Source of the DNA: Hyphomicrobiales bacterium
Lineage (GTDB): Bacteria > Pseudomonadota > Alphaproteobacteria > Rhizobiales > Rhizobiaceae
NCBI GenBank assembly: GCA_900473915.1
Contig: UCNG01000011.1
Span: 296,976-360,975, forward strand
Reading direction: 5' to 3'
Length of the DNA: 64,000 nucleotides
Below, one piece after another: positions 7,637 through 15,301 of the stretch (position 1 is its first letter; the number at the start of each line of letters is the position of its first letter). The position numbers were made by a program, and so were the translations under genes. The notes below the pieces were generated by a model. That model ran no database searches, had not been told where the DNA came from, and worked only from the letters and a program-made list of their open reading frames with translations.

Positions 7637-8066
7637 CCGTCTGGCTCGGCACGTCGGTCTTCAGGTTCTGAACACCCTTGATCCGGCTCAGATATTCCGA
7701 CTGGAAGCGGCGGTAATCCTCGATATCCGCCGCAACCACCCGGATCATCGCATCGTAGTCGCCGAGCATGAAATAGCATTCAAGCACCTGCGGCAGCTTC
7801 AATATTTCCTTGGCGAAGGTCTGAAGCGTTTCCTCGTCCTGCTGGTCCAGCCGGATGCGGGTGAAGAAGGTCAGCCCCTTGCCGACCTTGGCCGGGTTCA
7901 GCACCGCGACATAACGGTCGATCACGCCCGCCTCCTCCAGCAGCTTCACCCGCCGCAGGCATGGCGAAGGCGAAAGGCCGACCTCGCGTGCGAGATCGTT
8001 ATTGGCGATGCGGCCGTCGCGTTGCAGCACGCGCAGAATCCGTTTGTCGATCTCATCCAGCTTCAT
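7608..8066 (-). CDS. Lrp/AsnC family transcriptional regulator
   Basis: The 152-residue protein has the family's N-terminal winged helix-turn-helix (MKLDEIDKRILRVLQRDG... LAREVGLSPSPCLRRVKLLEEAGVI) and a C-terminal RAM ligand-binding domain (LECYFMLGDYDAMIRVVA). Such proteins sense amino acids and control their uptake or breakdown. I start it at 8066 because the family consensus begins there; upstream residues in the frame look non-coding. It is divergent from azlCD, whose promoter region it probably controls. The last 29 bases overlap the converging TyrA-like gene. Confidence 0.9.
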   Translation of the reverse strand: MKLDEIDKRILRVLQRDGRIANNDLAREVGLSPSPCLRRVKLLEEAGVIDRYVAVLNPAKVGKGLTFFTRIRLDQQDEETLQTFAKEILKLPQVLECYFMLGDYDAMIRVVAADIEDYRRFQSEYLSRIKGVQNLKTDVPSQTVKQTSEMPL

Positions 8067-8204
8067 TAGCGCTCGATTCCATTTATGCCAATCTTGTTGG
8101 CATTCCCTGCCAAATATTGATGCATGAGGGCATAATTCGCAACCAAATTGCTGACGGAATTGATTATAGTTGCGCAACTCTCAAGCAAACTCGCAAGAGA
8201 CTTG

Positions 8205-8307
8205 GAGCGGTTCCGGTTAAAACGGAGTCGCCGGAACGGCTCTAACCTTTTGTTTTTATCGCATTATCCAACGCAAAACCGCTTCGCACTTTTGCTGGAA
8301 ATGCTCT
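8205..8307. repeat. Dispersed intergenic repeat, copy 1
   Basis: The unit opens with an imperfect 12-bp inverted repeat (GAGCGGTTCCGG at 8205-8216 against 8231-8242). It continues through TTATCGCATTATCCAACGCA and AACCGCTTCGCACTTTTG and ends with GGAAATGCTCT. A close relative lies at 24892-25028 and a reversed one at 19434-19502. It occupies most of the lrp-azlC intergenic gap. Confidence 0.7.
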
Positions 8308-8349
8308 GGAAAGGGGCGGCCCCGTTAAGGGCCAGCCAACAGGAATTTT

Positions 8350-9090
8350 ATGGATATTTCACAGGCCTATGTGCCTCAAAAAAGCAGATCCGGGCGCGGA
8401 TCGGAATTCCGCCGCGGGGCCGCAGCCGGCCTGCCGGTTCTGCTTGGCATCATTCCCTATGCGCTGGTGCTGGGCGCGCAGGCAGCCCAAAAAGGCCTCA
8501 GCATCGTGGAAGTGCCGCTGATGACCGGGCTGAACTTCGCAGGCGGATCGGAATTTGCGGCCATCCAGCTCTGGACCTCACCGCCGCATGTTCTGCTAAT
8601 CGTCGCGATCACCTTTCTCGTCAACAGCCGCCATCTGCTGATGGGCGCGGCTCTGGCTCCGTTCATCCGCCACCTGCCCAAGCGCAAGGCTTTCGCGAGC
8701 CTGTTTCTGATGTGCGATGAAAGCTGGGCGCTCGGTCTTGCCGATGCGAAACGCCGCCAGTCGAAAGGCGTCAATCCTGCGATGAGCCTCACCTTCTATG
8801 CCGGGGTGGCCATACCTTTCTACCTCGCATGGGTGGTCTTCACCACTCTTGGCGCGGCCTTCGGCCCGATGATGGGAGACCTGCGGCCCTACGGTTTCGA
8901 CATGGCGTTTCCGGCTGTGTTTCTGGTTCTGCTGGCGGGCATGTGGAAAGGTTTTGCGGCAGCGCGCCCGTGGCTGGTCAGCCTTGTGGTGGCGGCGCTC
9001 ACCTATCTCACTGTTCCCGGCGCCTGGTATGTCGCCGCCGGTGCCTTGTCCGGCCTCGTTGCAGCCTATCTGCTGGCAGGTGAAGAATGA
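8350..9090 (+). CDS. azlC: Branched-chain amino acid exporter, large subunit AzlC
   Basis: This 246-residue integral membrane protein has the AzlC pattern: a basic N-terminus, then GAAAGLPVLLGIIPYALVLGAQA, LNFAGGSEFAAIQLW and FLVNSRHLLMGAALAPF, with several further transmembrane helices. With AzlD it forms a two-component permease known to export branched-chain amino acids or their analogues. CAGGA lies a few bases before the ATG at 8350. The stop overlaps the azlD start by four bases (ATGA), showing translational coupling. The divergent Lrp-type gene is the likely regulator. Confidence 0.88.
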   Translation: MDISQAYVPQKSRSGRGSEFRRGAAAGLPVLLGIIPYALVLGAQAAQKGLSIVEVPLMTGLNFAGGSEFAAIQLWTSPPHVLLIVAITFLVNSRHLLMGAALAPFIRHLPKRKAFASLFLMCDESWALGLADAKRRQSKGVNPAMSLTFYAGVAIPFYLAWVVFTTLGAAFGPMMGDLRPYGFDMAFPAVFLVLLAGMWKGFAAARPWLVSLVVAALTYLTVPGAWYVAAGALSGLVAAYLLAGEE

Positions 9091-9386
9091 TTGATCCCTT
9101 AGCCGTTCTCACCATCGTTCTGATGGCAAGCGTCACCTATCTCACCCGCATCGGCGGCTATGTGCTGCTGCGCAACCGCACGCTGAGCAAACGCGCGACG
9201 GCGGTGATGGAAGCAGCGCCGGGCTGTGTCCTGATCTCGGTCATCGCGCCCGATTTCGTGTCCGACAAGCCTGCCGACCTCATCGCGCTTGCAATCACGA
9301 TCTTCGCCGCAACACGCTTTTCCATGCTGCCGACCGTGCTGATCGGCATCGGCGCGGCGGGCGCTTGCCGCTACCTGATCGGGTGA
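9087..9386 (+). CDS. azlD: Branched-chain amino acid exporter, small subunit AzlD
   Basis: The 99-residue protein has three to four transmembrane helices and the AzlD pattern (LASVTYLTRIGGYVLL-like start, then a central APGCVLISVIAP segment). It is the small partner of AzlC in the inner membrane. Translation is coupled to azlC by an ATGA overlap. A perfect terminator hairpin with a T run lies about 100 bases downstream. Confidence 0.88.
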   Translation: MIDPLAVLTIVLMASVTYLTRIGGYVLLRNRTLSKRATAVMEAAPGCVLISVIAPDFVSDKPADLIALAITIFAATRFSMLPTVLIGIGAAGACRYLIG

Positions 9387-9434
9387 GCCGAAGGCGCCGT
9401 GCGCCTTTTGAAATGGGTGTGAAAACTAGACGTT

Positions 9435-9468
9435 GGAGCGCCGATCTGTTCAATCAGATCGGCGCTCC
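9435..9468. repeat. Palindromic repeat, GGAGYGCCGATC type, copy 1
   Basis: A perfect 14-bp inverted repeat (GGAGCGCCGATCTG, 9435-9448, against 9455-9468) with a six-base loop. Related palindromes occur at 10303-10341 and 10431-10464, so the AT-rich gene between them is bracketed by members of the same family. Confidence 0.7.
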
Positions 9469-9483
9469 TATGTTCACGAAATA

Positions 9484-9513
9484 GTCAATTTCTGTTCAAT
9501 TGACAATTTTTTT
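9484..9513 (+). terminator. Terminator after azlCD
   Basis: GTCAATT (9484-9490) pairs with AATTGAC (9498-9504), and a run of seven T follows at 9507-9513. It should end the azlCD transcript. Confidence 0.65.
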
Positions 9514-9607
9514 AGAATAAATCTAAGCTGAACTGCGCCGTACATGACAGACACGATATTTATATAGTTACGGAAATTATTTAAATCGGCGCATATTTGA
9601 GGAAACT

Positions 9608-10261
9608 ATGCTTAGATTCAAAGTTGCTTTGTTAGCTCTATCTTTTTCAGCATTGACTCTTCCATCATACGCTAAAGATACGCCCGCCTCCCAAACAAAC
9701 AGCACAATAGTAAACGGCCTGGATTTTGGCCCATTGGCAAAACTCATCGGCACGTGGAAAACGGAAGAAACTGGCGGCACTGACGTAGCCCCCGGCCAGG
9801 CACAATCTGCCGTAGGCAAAGGCGGCCTTGCGGTGGAGCCATATTACGAAGTTTATACATTTGAACCCGCTGCCGACGCGAAAAATGCAAGCGATCAGGC
9901 TCTGACCGCCATTTATTACAAACAGGAAGTATTTCGCAAAAGAGATAACGCCAAGTTTCATGATCAAAGGGGATACATGATCTATGACAAAAAGAATGAT
10001 GTAGTATACAATTCTTTTTGCATCCCAAGAGGCGTTTGCATCGTTGCTGAAGGAAAAGCTGGCGATGTGATGAAACTTGAAACAAAAAATCAGGGAATTG
10101 CGGAATCTGACTATATGTTGGAGAACGACAATACCTTGAAATTCTCCATAGACATGGATTTCTCCAAAGACAAACTTAAATACAGCCAAACAACCAACTT
10201 GCAGGTGTATGGAAAGCCTTTCGATCACAAGGATACGAGCACGCTCAAGAAGGTAAGCTGA
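9608..10261 (+). CDS. Exported protein, possible heme-binding beta-barrel-like
   Basis: The 217-residue protein has a clear signal peptide (about residues 1-22, ending LPSYA-KD) and no lipobox Cys. The mature part is predicted mainly beta-strand, with LAKLIGTWKTEETGG near the start, a feature of lipocalin-like or nitrobindin-type barrels. TGAGGA (9598-9603) supports the ATG. The gene is markedly more AT-rich than its neighbours (roughly low-40s % GC by eye) and is bracketed by palindromic repeats, so lateral acquisition is plausible. The fold is a weak guess and the function is unknown. Confidence 0.7.
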   Translation: MLRFKVALLALSFSALTLPSYAKDTPASQTNSTIVNGLDFGPLAKLIGTWKTEETGGTDVAPGQAQSAVGKGGLAVEPYYEVYTFEPAADAKNASDQALTAIYYKQEVFRKRDNAKFHDQRGYMIYDKKNDVVYNSFCIPRGVCIVAEGKAGDVMKLETKNQGIAESDYMLENDNTLKFSIDMDFSKDKLKYSQTTNLQVYGKPFDHKDTSTLKKVS

Positions 10262-10271
10262 GGATCGAAAC

Positions 10272-10289
10272 GCTCCGGCTTGCCGGAGC
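10272..10289 (+). terminator. Hairpin after the AT-rich exported protein gene
   Basis: GCTCCGG (10272-10278) pairs with CCGGAGC (10283-10289), 11 bases after the stop codon. A weak T stretch appears only at 10299-10302, so termination is likely but imperfect. Confidence 0.5.
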
Positions 10290-10302
10290 TTGAAACGGTT
10301 TT

Positions 10303-10341
10303 AGAGCGCGTTTCGATCTGATTGGATCAGATCGGCGCTCT
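10303..10341. repeat. Palindromic repeat, copy 2
   Basis: AGAGCGC (10303-10309) pairs with GCGCTCT (10335-10341), and inside it GATCTGAT (10315-10322) pairs with ATCAGATC (10326-10333). The arrangement is a two-step cruciform related to the palindromes at 9435 and 10431. Confidence 0.65.
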
Positions 10342-10357
10342 AAAGCTTTCTATTTTA

Positions 10358-10402
10358 AGCATAATCTTATCGATCCTCGTTTCACTCCGGTCGGATTATG
10401 CT
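10358..10402. repeat. Inverted repeat AGCATAATC, part of the palindromic repeat cluster
   Basis: AGCATAATC (10358-10366) and GATTATGCT (10394-10402) flank a 27-base loop holding CGTTTCACTCCGG. A partial second copy of the loop and right arm (CTCGCTTCACTCGGGTCAGATTATGCTC) ends near 10524, just before the sigma factor stop codon. Confidence 0.6.
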
Positions 10403-10430
10403 CTAAGATTGCGCACCGACACGGCAATCT

Positions 10431-10464
10431 GGAGTGCCGATCCAATTCATCGGATCGGCACTCC
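10431..10464. repeat. Palindromic repeat, GGAGYGCCGATC type, copy 3
   Basis: A perfect 13-bp inverted repeat (GGAGTGCCGATCC, 10431-10443, against 10452-10464). Its arms differ from copy 1 by compensating changes, which keeps the stem intact. Confidence 0.7.
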
Positions 10465-10524
10465 AACCTGTCTTTGTTCAAGCTGAGCCTGATCGTTTCT
10501 CGCTTCACTCGGGTCAGATTATGC

Positions 10525-11388
10525 TCAATGCAGATGCTTCAGCTTGTCGGGATTGCGGACGACATAAATCCCGGCAATCTTGCCATCTTCCATATCGAGA
10601 GCCGTCGTCTGGATTTCTCCATCGGCTTCGCGCGTGATGAAGCCGGGCAAGCCATTGATGAAAACCATGCGCAGCAGCGTCGACTGGTTACCACGGAAAT
10701 AGCCCGCCAGTTTCTCGTGGATTTCCATCACCTCGCTGAAGCCGAAAGCAGGCTTCGGGAAGGCCGGGCGCTTGCCGCCGCCATCGGCATGCATGTGCAC
10801 ATCTGCGGCGAGCATGGTGCCGAGCAGCTTCATGTCGCCGCTGCGCGACGCCGTGAAAAAAGCCTGCGCCAGCTCAAGCCCGCGTTGCCTGTCGACCTGA
10901 AAGCGCGGACGCTCCTCGCGCACATGTTTTCGCGCGCGTGCCGCAAGCTGGCGGCAGGCGGCCGCATCCCGCTGGATGGTCCTTGCTATCTCGTCGAAAT
11001 CCAGCCCGAAGACATCGTGCAGCAGGAATGCGGCGCGTTCCAGCGGCGACAGGCGCTCCAGCGCCAGCATGAGCGGCAGGGTGACATCGTCATCCGCTTC
11101 TTCTTCGACGACCGGATCGGGAATCCATGGCCCGAAATAGGTTTCGCGCTGGTTGCGCCCGGATTTCAGAAAATCGAGGCACAGGCGGGTAACAACGCGG
11201 CGCAAAAAGGCTTCCGGCTCGCGCACCGCGCTGCGGTCGGCGTTCATCCATCGGATGAACGCTTCCTGCACCATATCCTCCGCGTCGGCGACCGAACCCA
11301 GCATGCGATAGGCAACGCGGATCAGTTTCGGGCGCAGCGGATCGAAGCTTTCAACTGCATCGCCTTGCGGGGATATGTCGGCCATCAT
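10525..11388 (-). CDS. ECF41-type sigma factor (SigJ-like) with SnoaL-like C-terminus
   Basis: The 287-residue protein has sigma region 2 (about residues 16-80, with RMLGSVADAEDMVQEAF) and region 4 (about 105-158), followed by a 120-residue SnoaL-like extension. The three hallmark motifs of ECF41 are present: a WIPDP linker motif (88-92, for WLPEP), DGGGK (202-206) and NPDKL (279-283). In that group the extension, rather than an anti-sigma factor, controls activity. Its ATG overlaps the stop of the upstream AhpD-like gene (ATGA), so the two are translated together. The target is probably the promoter of that pair, as is typical for the group; this is inference. Confidence 0.9.
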   Translation of the reverse strand: MMADISPQGDAVESFDPLRPKLIRVAYRMLGSVADAEDMVQEAFIRWMNADRSAVREPEAFLRRVVTRLCLDFLKSGRNQRETYFGPWIPDPVVEEEADDDVTLPLMLALERLSPLERAAFLLHDVFGLDFDEIARTIQRDAAACRQLAARARKHVREERPRFQVDRQRGLELAQAFFTASRSGDMKLLGTMLAADVHMHADGGGKRPAFPKPAFGFSEVMEIHEKLAGYFRGNQSTLLRMVFINGLPGFITREADGEIQTTALDMEDGKIAGIYVVRNPDKLKHLH

Positions 11389-11855
11389 GCGGCTGCCTTT
11401 GCTACGGGCTGCTTGGTTTCCGGGTCGAACCAGAGGTCGAGGCCGACCGCAATGCGGTTCCATCCATTGATGATGTTGATCATCAATGTAAGGTTCACCT
11501 GCTCCTCCTCGGTAAACTGTGCCTGCATGGCGGCGCGCGCTTCTTCCAGATCGTGACCTTGCGACAGGCGGGTCAGCGCATCCACCCATCCCAGAGCCGC
11601 ACGTTCACGCTCAGAATAGCACGGCGCTTCGCGCCAGGCCGACAGCAGATAGATGCGCTGCTCGGTCTCGCCGAGGGAACGCGCTTCCACCGTATGCATA
11701 TTGATGCAATTGGCGCAGGCATTGATTTGCGATGAGCGGATTTTGACAAGCTCGATCAGGCTCGCCTCAAGACTGGATGCAATGGTCATCGAGGCGTTCA
11801 GCCAGGATTTCATCGTGGCAGGCGCGGCATTGAGCGGGTTGAGCAGAGGGGTCAT
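11385..11855 (-). CDS. Carboxymuconolactone decarboxylase/AhpD-like protein
   Basis: The 156-residue protein has the AhpD-type redox motif Cys47-x-x-Cys50-x-x-x-His54 (INACANCINMH) inside an all-helical CMD domain. The family includes alkylhydroperoxidases, and the Cys pair may reduce peroxides. AAAGGAACG lies just before the ATG at 11855. The stop overlaps the sigma factor start by four bases. A CMD gene next to an ECF41 sigma gene is the standard arrangement for that sigma group, so this is probably its main regulon member. The physiological substrate is unknown. Confidence 0.85.
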   Translation of the reverse strand: MTPLLNPLNAAPATMKSWLNASMTIASSLEASLIELVKIRSSQINACANCINMHTVEARSLGETEQRIYLLSAWREAPCYSERERAALGWVDALTRLSQGHDLEEARAAMQAQFTEEEQVNLTLMINIINGWNRIAVGLDLWFDPETKQPVAKAAA

Positions 11856-11974
11856 CGTATCGTTCCTTTCGATTCAAGAGGTTCGACAGACATGACGAGA
11901 CAGAATTGCCCAATGTGACATGCGACGGAAAAAATTTTGAGTGCGCCCGAAAAATCGAATGCGCTTCTTCAGCG

Positions 11975-12862
11975 CTATTCGCAGTCGAGTTCGCTCAATA
12001 TCCATTCCCTGAATGCCCGAATCTTTGGCGTGTTGCGGCGGGACCGGGGATAGACCAGCCAATAAGCGCGGCCATCGTCGCAAAGAATGTCAAAGGGCTG
12101 GATGAGCTGCCCGGTGGCGATTTCTATTTGATGGAAAGCCGGCGTGAGGATGCCGACGCCCTGCCCCGCAACCGTTGCCCGCCCTTCAATATGCTGGGCG
12201 CCCAGGCGGTTCTGCAAGTTTCCCTGCAATTGCGGGTTTTCAATCCCCGCCGCCTTGAACCAGATCTTCCACCACGGGTCGCTCGCATCGATTATCTTGA
12301 GCCGCAACAGGTCGGCAGGCTCCTTTACCCCGCCAATGGTCGCGGCCAGGGCCGGGCTCAACATGGGCGTGAAACTCGCCTTGATGAGCTGATGCGCTTC
12401 CAGACCAGGCCATTTGCCGAAACCGCTCCTGATCGCGATGTCGACATTGGTCGTCGCGAAATCGATCACACTGTCGGACGTATCGAGCCGGACCGCAAGC
12501 GACGGATGCCGCATCTGGAAAGAGCCAAGCCGGTGCGCCAGCCAGTTCGCGGCAAATGTGCCCAGAACGCTGATCGACAGCGTGCCCTCCGCGTCTTCAC
12601 GCAGGCTGGCGAAGGCGTTGCGCATCGTCTCGAATGCTTCCGTAATCGCGGGCGCAAGCTGTTTGCCAAGTTCGGTCAGTTCCACCTGTCGCGGCTTGCG
12701 CAGGAAAAGCGGCGCGCCGACGCGCTCCTCCAATATCTTGATCTGATAGCTGACTGCGGCCTGCGTCATGCCCAGTTCCGCCGCGGCGCGGGTGAAACTT
12801 GCATGGCGGGCGGCGGATTCAAAAACGCGAATGGCCGATAAAGGGGGAAGCGCTGCGGTCAT
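11975..12862 (-). CDS. LysR family transcriptional regulator, GcvA-like
   Basis: The 295-residue regulator has an N-terminal winged helix (LPPLSAIRVFESAARHASFTRAAAELGMTQAAVSYQIKILEE) and a periplasmic-binding-protein-like effector domain. The sequence RVFEAAARH...TQ-AAVS-QI is the pattern of the GcvA/AmpR branch. An AAGGAGG (12874-12880) sets the ATG at 12862; a GTG eight codons upstream is less likely. It is divergent from the small DUF1127-like gene, and a LysR-type site lies between them. The effector and targets are not known. Confidence 0.88.
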   Translation of the reverse strand: MTAALPPLSAIRVFESAARHASFTRAAAELGMTQAAVSYQIKILEERVGAPLFLRKPRQVELTELGKQLAPAITEAFETMRNAFASLREDAEGTLSISVLGTFAANWLAHRLGSFQMRHPSLAVRLDTSDSVIDFATTNVDIAIRSGFGKWPGLEAHQLIKASFTPMLSPALAATIGGVKEPADLLRLKIIDASDPWWKIWFKAAGIENPQLQGNLQNRLGAQHIEGRATVAGQGVGILTPAFHQIEIATGQLIQPFDILCDDGRAYWLVYPRSRRNTPKIRAFREWILSELDCE

Positions 12863-12890
12863 GATACATAAGTCCTCCTTATGCACACTA

Positions 12891-12903
12891 ATTGATGTTC
12901 AAT
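12891..12903. promoter_or_regulatory. Candidate LysR box
   Basis: ATTGA-TGT-TCAAT is an inverted repeat with the T-N11-A geometry typical of LysR sites. It lies 29 bases before the LysR start and about 90 bases before the divergent small gene. Assignment to this LysR protein is inference. Confidence 0.45.
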
Positions 12904-12992
12904 TGGAAAACAAAGGTTTTCGGGCGCATATCTACGGGCACAGATTAACGGGCCGCTGCCTCCCACAGCCGCTTCATCCGACAGGTAAGACC

Positions 12993-13211
12993 ATGAAGAA
13001 CCTCAATTCTGCCGCCGCCCCGGCACCCACTATCTGCCATGAGGCTGACAGCGGCTGGAGCGCGCTGTTCTCCCGCCTGTTTTCACGCAAGCGCACCCAC
13101 ATCGTCATCACCGAGCATTCGCCGAAATATCTCCTGCGCGATATCGGTATAGGCGATGGGCGCACGCAATATTATTCGCGGGACGGCCATAAGCTGCCCG
13201 AATGGCGGTGA
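12993..13211 (+). CDS. Small basic protein, DUF1127-like
   Basis: The 72-residue peptide carries a short motif HSPKYLLRDIGIGDG like the C-terminal part of the DUF1127 (YjiS-like) family, whose members in alphaproteobacteria are small Arg-rich proteins with a conserved L-x-D-I-G. The middle (LFSRLFSRKRTH) is basic. It is transcribed away from the LysR gene and may be its target. ACAGG lies a few bases before the ATG. Function is not assigned. Confidence 0.7.
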   Translation: MKNLNSAAAPAPTICHEADSGWSALFSRLFSRKRTHIVITEHSPKYLLRDIGIGDGRTQYYSRDGHKLPEWR

Positions 13212-13216
13212 CTGCG

Positions 13217-13882
13217 TCAGCCGCTGATGACGGCAAAGCCCCGCGCCTTGAGGCCGCGCCGGTCCTCGTGCAGATTGCTGACGAGACGGCTGCGGCTACC
13301 GTCCAGATGAGCGCTCATCAGACCCGTCGCCTTGTCGGCGTCCCCTTCGCGCACCGCGTCGAGAATGGCGCGGTGTTCCGCCCATGCGCGGGCAAGCGCC
13401 GCCTCGTCGCGCACCTCCAGCCAGCGCGCCCGTGAGAGGCGCTGCATGGCGTCGCGCACGCCACGGCTGAGAAACTCATTGCCGGAAAGCCGCGCCAGTT
13501 CGATATGAAAATCCATGCCGATACGATGCCATTCCTCGCGTGAGGTGTCGGCATCGCAACTGTCCAGCATGGCTGCAATAGGCTCCACGCCGCTGCGGTC
13601 TTCCAACGCGCAGGTGAGCTTCAGAGCGGCAATTTCCAGCGCCTCGCGATAGACGCCAATCTGCTCGATTTCACCAAGATTGATGGGCGAAACCGTCCAG
13701 CCGCGCCCTTCGCGGCAGATCAGCCCTTCCGCCTCCAGCCGCAGGAGCGCGGCCCGGATCGGGGTGCGCGAGGCGGCAAACTGCGCCTCGATCCAGCGCT
13801 CGGTCAAACGCTCGCCCGGCCCCAGTTCCAGCCCGAGGATCATGTCGCGAAGCTGCGTTTCAACCTGCCTCATCTGTGACAT
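13217..13882 (-). CDS. GntR family regulator, FCD (FadR) subfamily
   Basis: The 221-residue protein has a GntR winged helix (residues about 5-65: GPGERLTERWIEAQFAASRTPIRAALLRLEAEGL) and an all-helical FCD ligand domain with the metal-site pattern D...H (MDFHIELARLSGN) and a later AEHRAILDAV. GGAG precedes the ATG at 13882. It is divergent from an MFS exporter, and a perfect 7+7 palindrome of FCD type lies between the two, so it probably represses both genes and responds to a small carboxylate or related ligand. The ligand is not predictable from this sequence. Confidence 0.88.
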   Translation of the reverse strand: MSQMRQVETQLRDMILGLELGPGERLTERWIEAQFAASRTPIRAALLRLEAEGLICREGRGWTVSPINLGEIEQIGVYREALEIAALKLTCALEDRSGVEPIAAMLDSCDADTSREEWHRIGMDFHIELARLSGNEFLSRGVRDAMQRLSRARWLEVRDEAALARAWAEHRAILDAVREGDADKATGLMSAHLDGSRSRLVSNLHEDRRGLKARGFAVISG

Positions 13883-13949
13883 TGGCGACCATTCTCCGTT
13901 TTAAATCTGCACCCCGATTGACAAGCGGCGTCAACAGGCGCACTCATGC

Positions 13950-13964
13950 ATACCAATTTGGTAT
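13950..13964. promoter_or_regulatory. Candidate GntR/FCD operator
   Basis: ATACCAA-T-TTGGTAT is a perfect inverted repeat. It resembles the TTGGTATACCAA-type sites bound by FCD regulators. It lies midway between the divergent GntR and MFS genes. Confidence 0.65.
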
Positions 13965-14000
13965 CCCAAAACGGCATACATTGCAACCGCGAGACATGAC

Positions 14001-15257
14001 ATGAGTACCGCCCAAGCCGCCGCCGAAAATGAAACGCCCCAGCAAAGCAATGAAACGGTCCTGGAAAGCCACGAACGCTACTGGAAGCAGAACCTTTTGA
14101 TCTGCCTCATCGGGTCGTTCACGACGCTCATTGCCATGTCGCTGCTTCTGCCTTTCCTGCCGCTTTATGTGGAGCAGCTTGGCGTCGCCGATCACGCGGC
14201 CATCGTACAGTGGTCGGGCATCGCCTATGGCGCGACCTTTCTGGCTGCAGCCTTCGTCGCGCCGCTGTGGGGCAAGCTCGGTGATCGTTACGGGCGCAAG
14301 CTCATGCTGATCCGCGCCAGCCTCGGCATGGCCATCGCCATGTCGCTGATCGGCATGGTGACGAGCGTGTGGCAACTGGTGGCGCTGCGCCTGTTTGTAG
14401 GCATTGCGGGCGGCTATTCGTCCGGATCGATGATCCTCGTCGCCACGCAGACGCCGAAGGACAAGACCGGCTGGGCGCTGGGCGCACTTTCGGCGGGTAT
14501 CATGGCGGGCAATCTGGCAGGCCCGCTGCTGGGCGGCGCCTTGCCGCCGCTGATCGGCATCCGCGCAACCTTCTGGCTGGCGGGCGGCGTGATCTTTCTC
14601 ACCTTTCTGGCCACGACTTTCCTCATTCGTGAAGAGCGCAAGCCGCCAAAGCCGACGCAGGAACAGAAGGCGGAATCCATCTGGAGCGCAATTCCCAACC
14701 GGAAACCGGTCATCGCCATGCTGGTGACGGGCATGCTGCTGCTTTTCGCCAATATGTCGATAGAGCCGATCATCACCGTCTACGTAATCCAGTTGATGGA
14801 CGACCAGACGAAAGTGACGCTGATTTCCGGCGTGGTGATGGCTGCGGCAGCGCTCGGCAGCATCCTGTCATCCTCGCGATTGGGCCGCCTTGCCGACCGC
14901 ATCGGCCACACGCGCGTCATCATCGGGGCGCTGTCGGTTTCCGCGCTGCTTTTGATCCCGCAGGCTTTCGTGACGGAAGCCTGGCAACTGATCGGCCTGC
15001 GCTTTCTGATGGGGCTGGCGCTGGGCGGGCTTCTGCCCTGCATCAGCAGCGTCATAAGGCACAACGTCCCCGACCGCGTAGCGGGCGGAGTGCTTGGGCT
15101 TTCCGTCTCGGCCCAATATATCGGACAGGTTGCCGGGCCAGTTGCAGGCGGCTTCGTCGGCGGCCACTTCGGCATGCGCTCCGTGTTCCTCGGCACATGC
15201 CTGATCATGGCGCTCGGCGCAATTTATAACTGGACCGTCCTGCGCAAGAACCCGTAG
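14001..15257 (+). CDS. MFS multidrug-type exporter (DHA1 family)
   Basis: The 418-residue inner-membrane protein has twelve predicted helices. The MFS loop 2-3 signature (GKLGDRYGRKLMLIRASLG) and its C-half counterpart (GRLADRIGHTRVIIGAL) are visible, and a GxxxGPLLGG motif of proton-coupled antiporters follows TM5 (AGNLAGPLLGG). These point to drug or metabolite efflux, similar to MdtG. It is divergent from the GntR regulator and probably under its control. The HD-domain gene starts 44 bases downstream and may be co-transcribed. The substrate is unknown. Confidence 0.85.
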   Translation: MSTAQAAAENETPQQSNETVLESHERYWKQNLLICLIGSFTTLIAMSLLLPFLPLYVEQLGVADHAAIVQWSGIAYGATFLAAAFVAPLWGKLGDRYGRKLMLIRASLGMAIAMSLIGMVTSVWQLVALRLFVGIAGGYSSGSMILVATQTPKDKTGWALGALSAGIMAGNLAGPLLGGALPPLIGIRATFWLAGGVIFLTFLATTFLIREERKPPKPTQEQKAESIWSAIPNRKPVIAMLVTGMLLLFANMSIEPIITVYVIQLMDDQTKVTLISGVVMAAAALGSILSSSRLGRLADRIGHTRVIIGALSVSALLLIPQAFVTEAWQLIGLRFLMGLALGGLLPCISSVIRHNVPDRVAGGVLGLSVSAQYIGQVAGPVAGGFVGGHFGMRSVFLGTCLIMALGAIYNWTVLRKNP

Positions 15258-15301
15258 TTTCCGTCATCGTCCGAAACCCCCGACACAATGGCGGAACCAG
15301 C

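Noticed and set aside
9435-9468. Terminator for azlCD
   Set aside because: The stem is perfect but has no T tract; the hairpin at 9484-9513 with seven T is the better terminator, and this one belongs to a repeat family.
10474-11556. 360-residue plus-strand frame over the ECF41 sigma factor
   Set aside because: Antisense to a gene with clear sigma motifs; no independent support.
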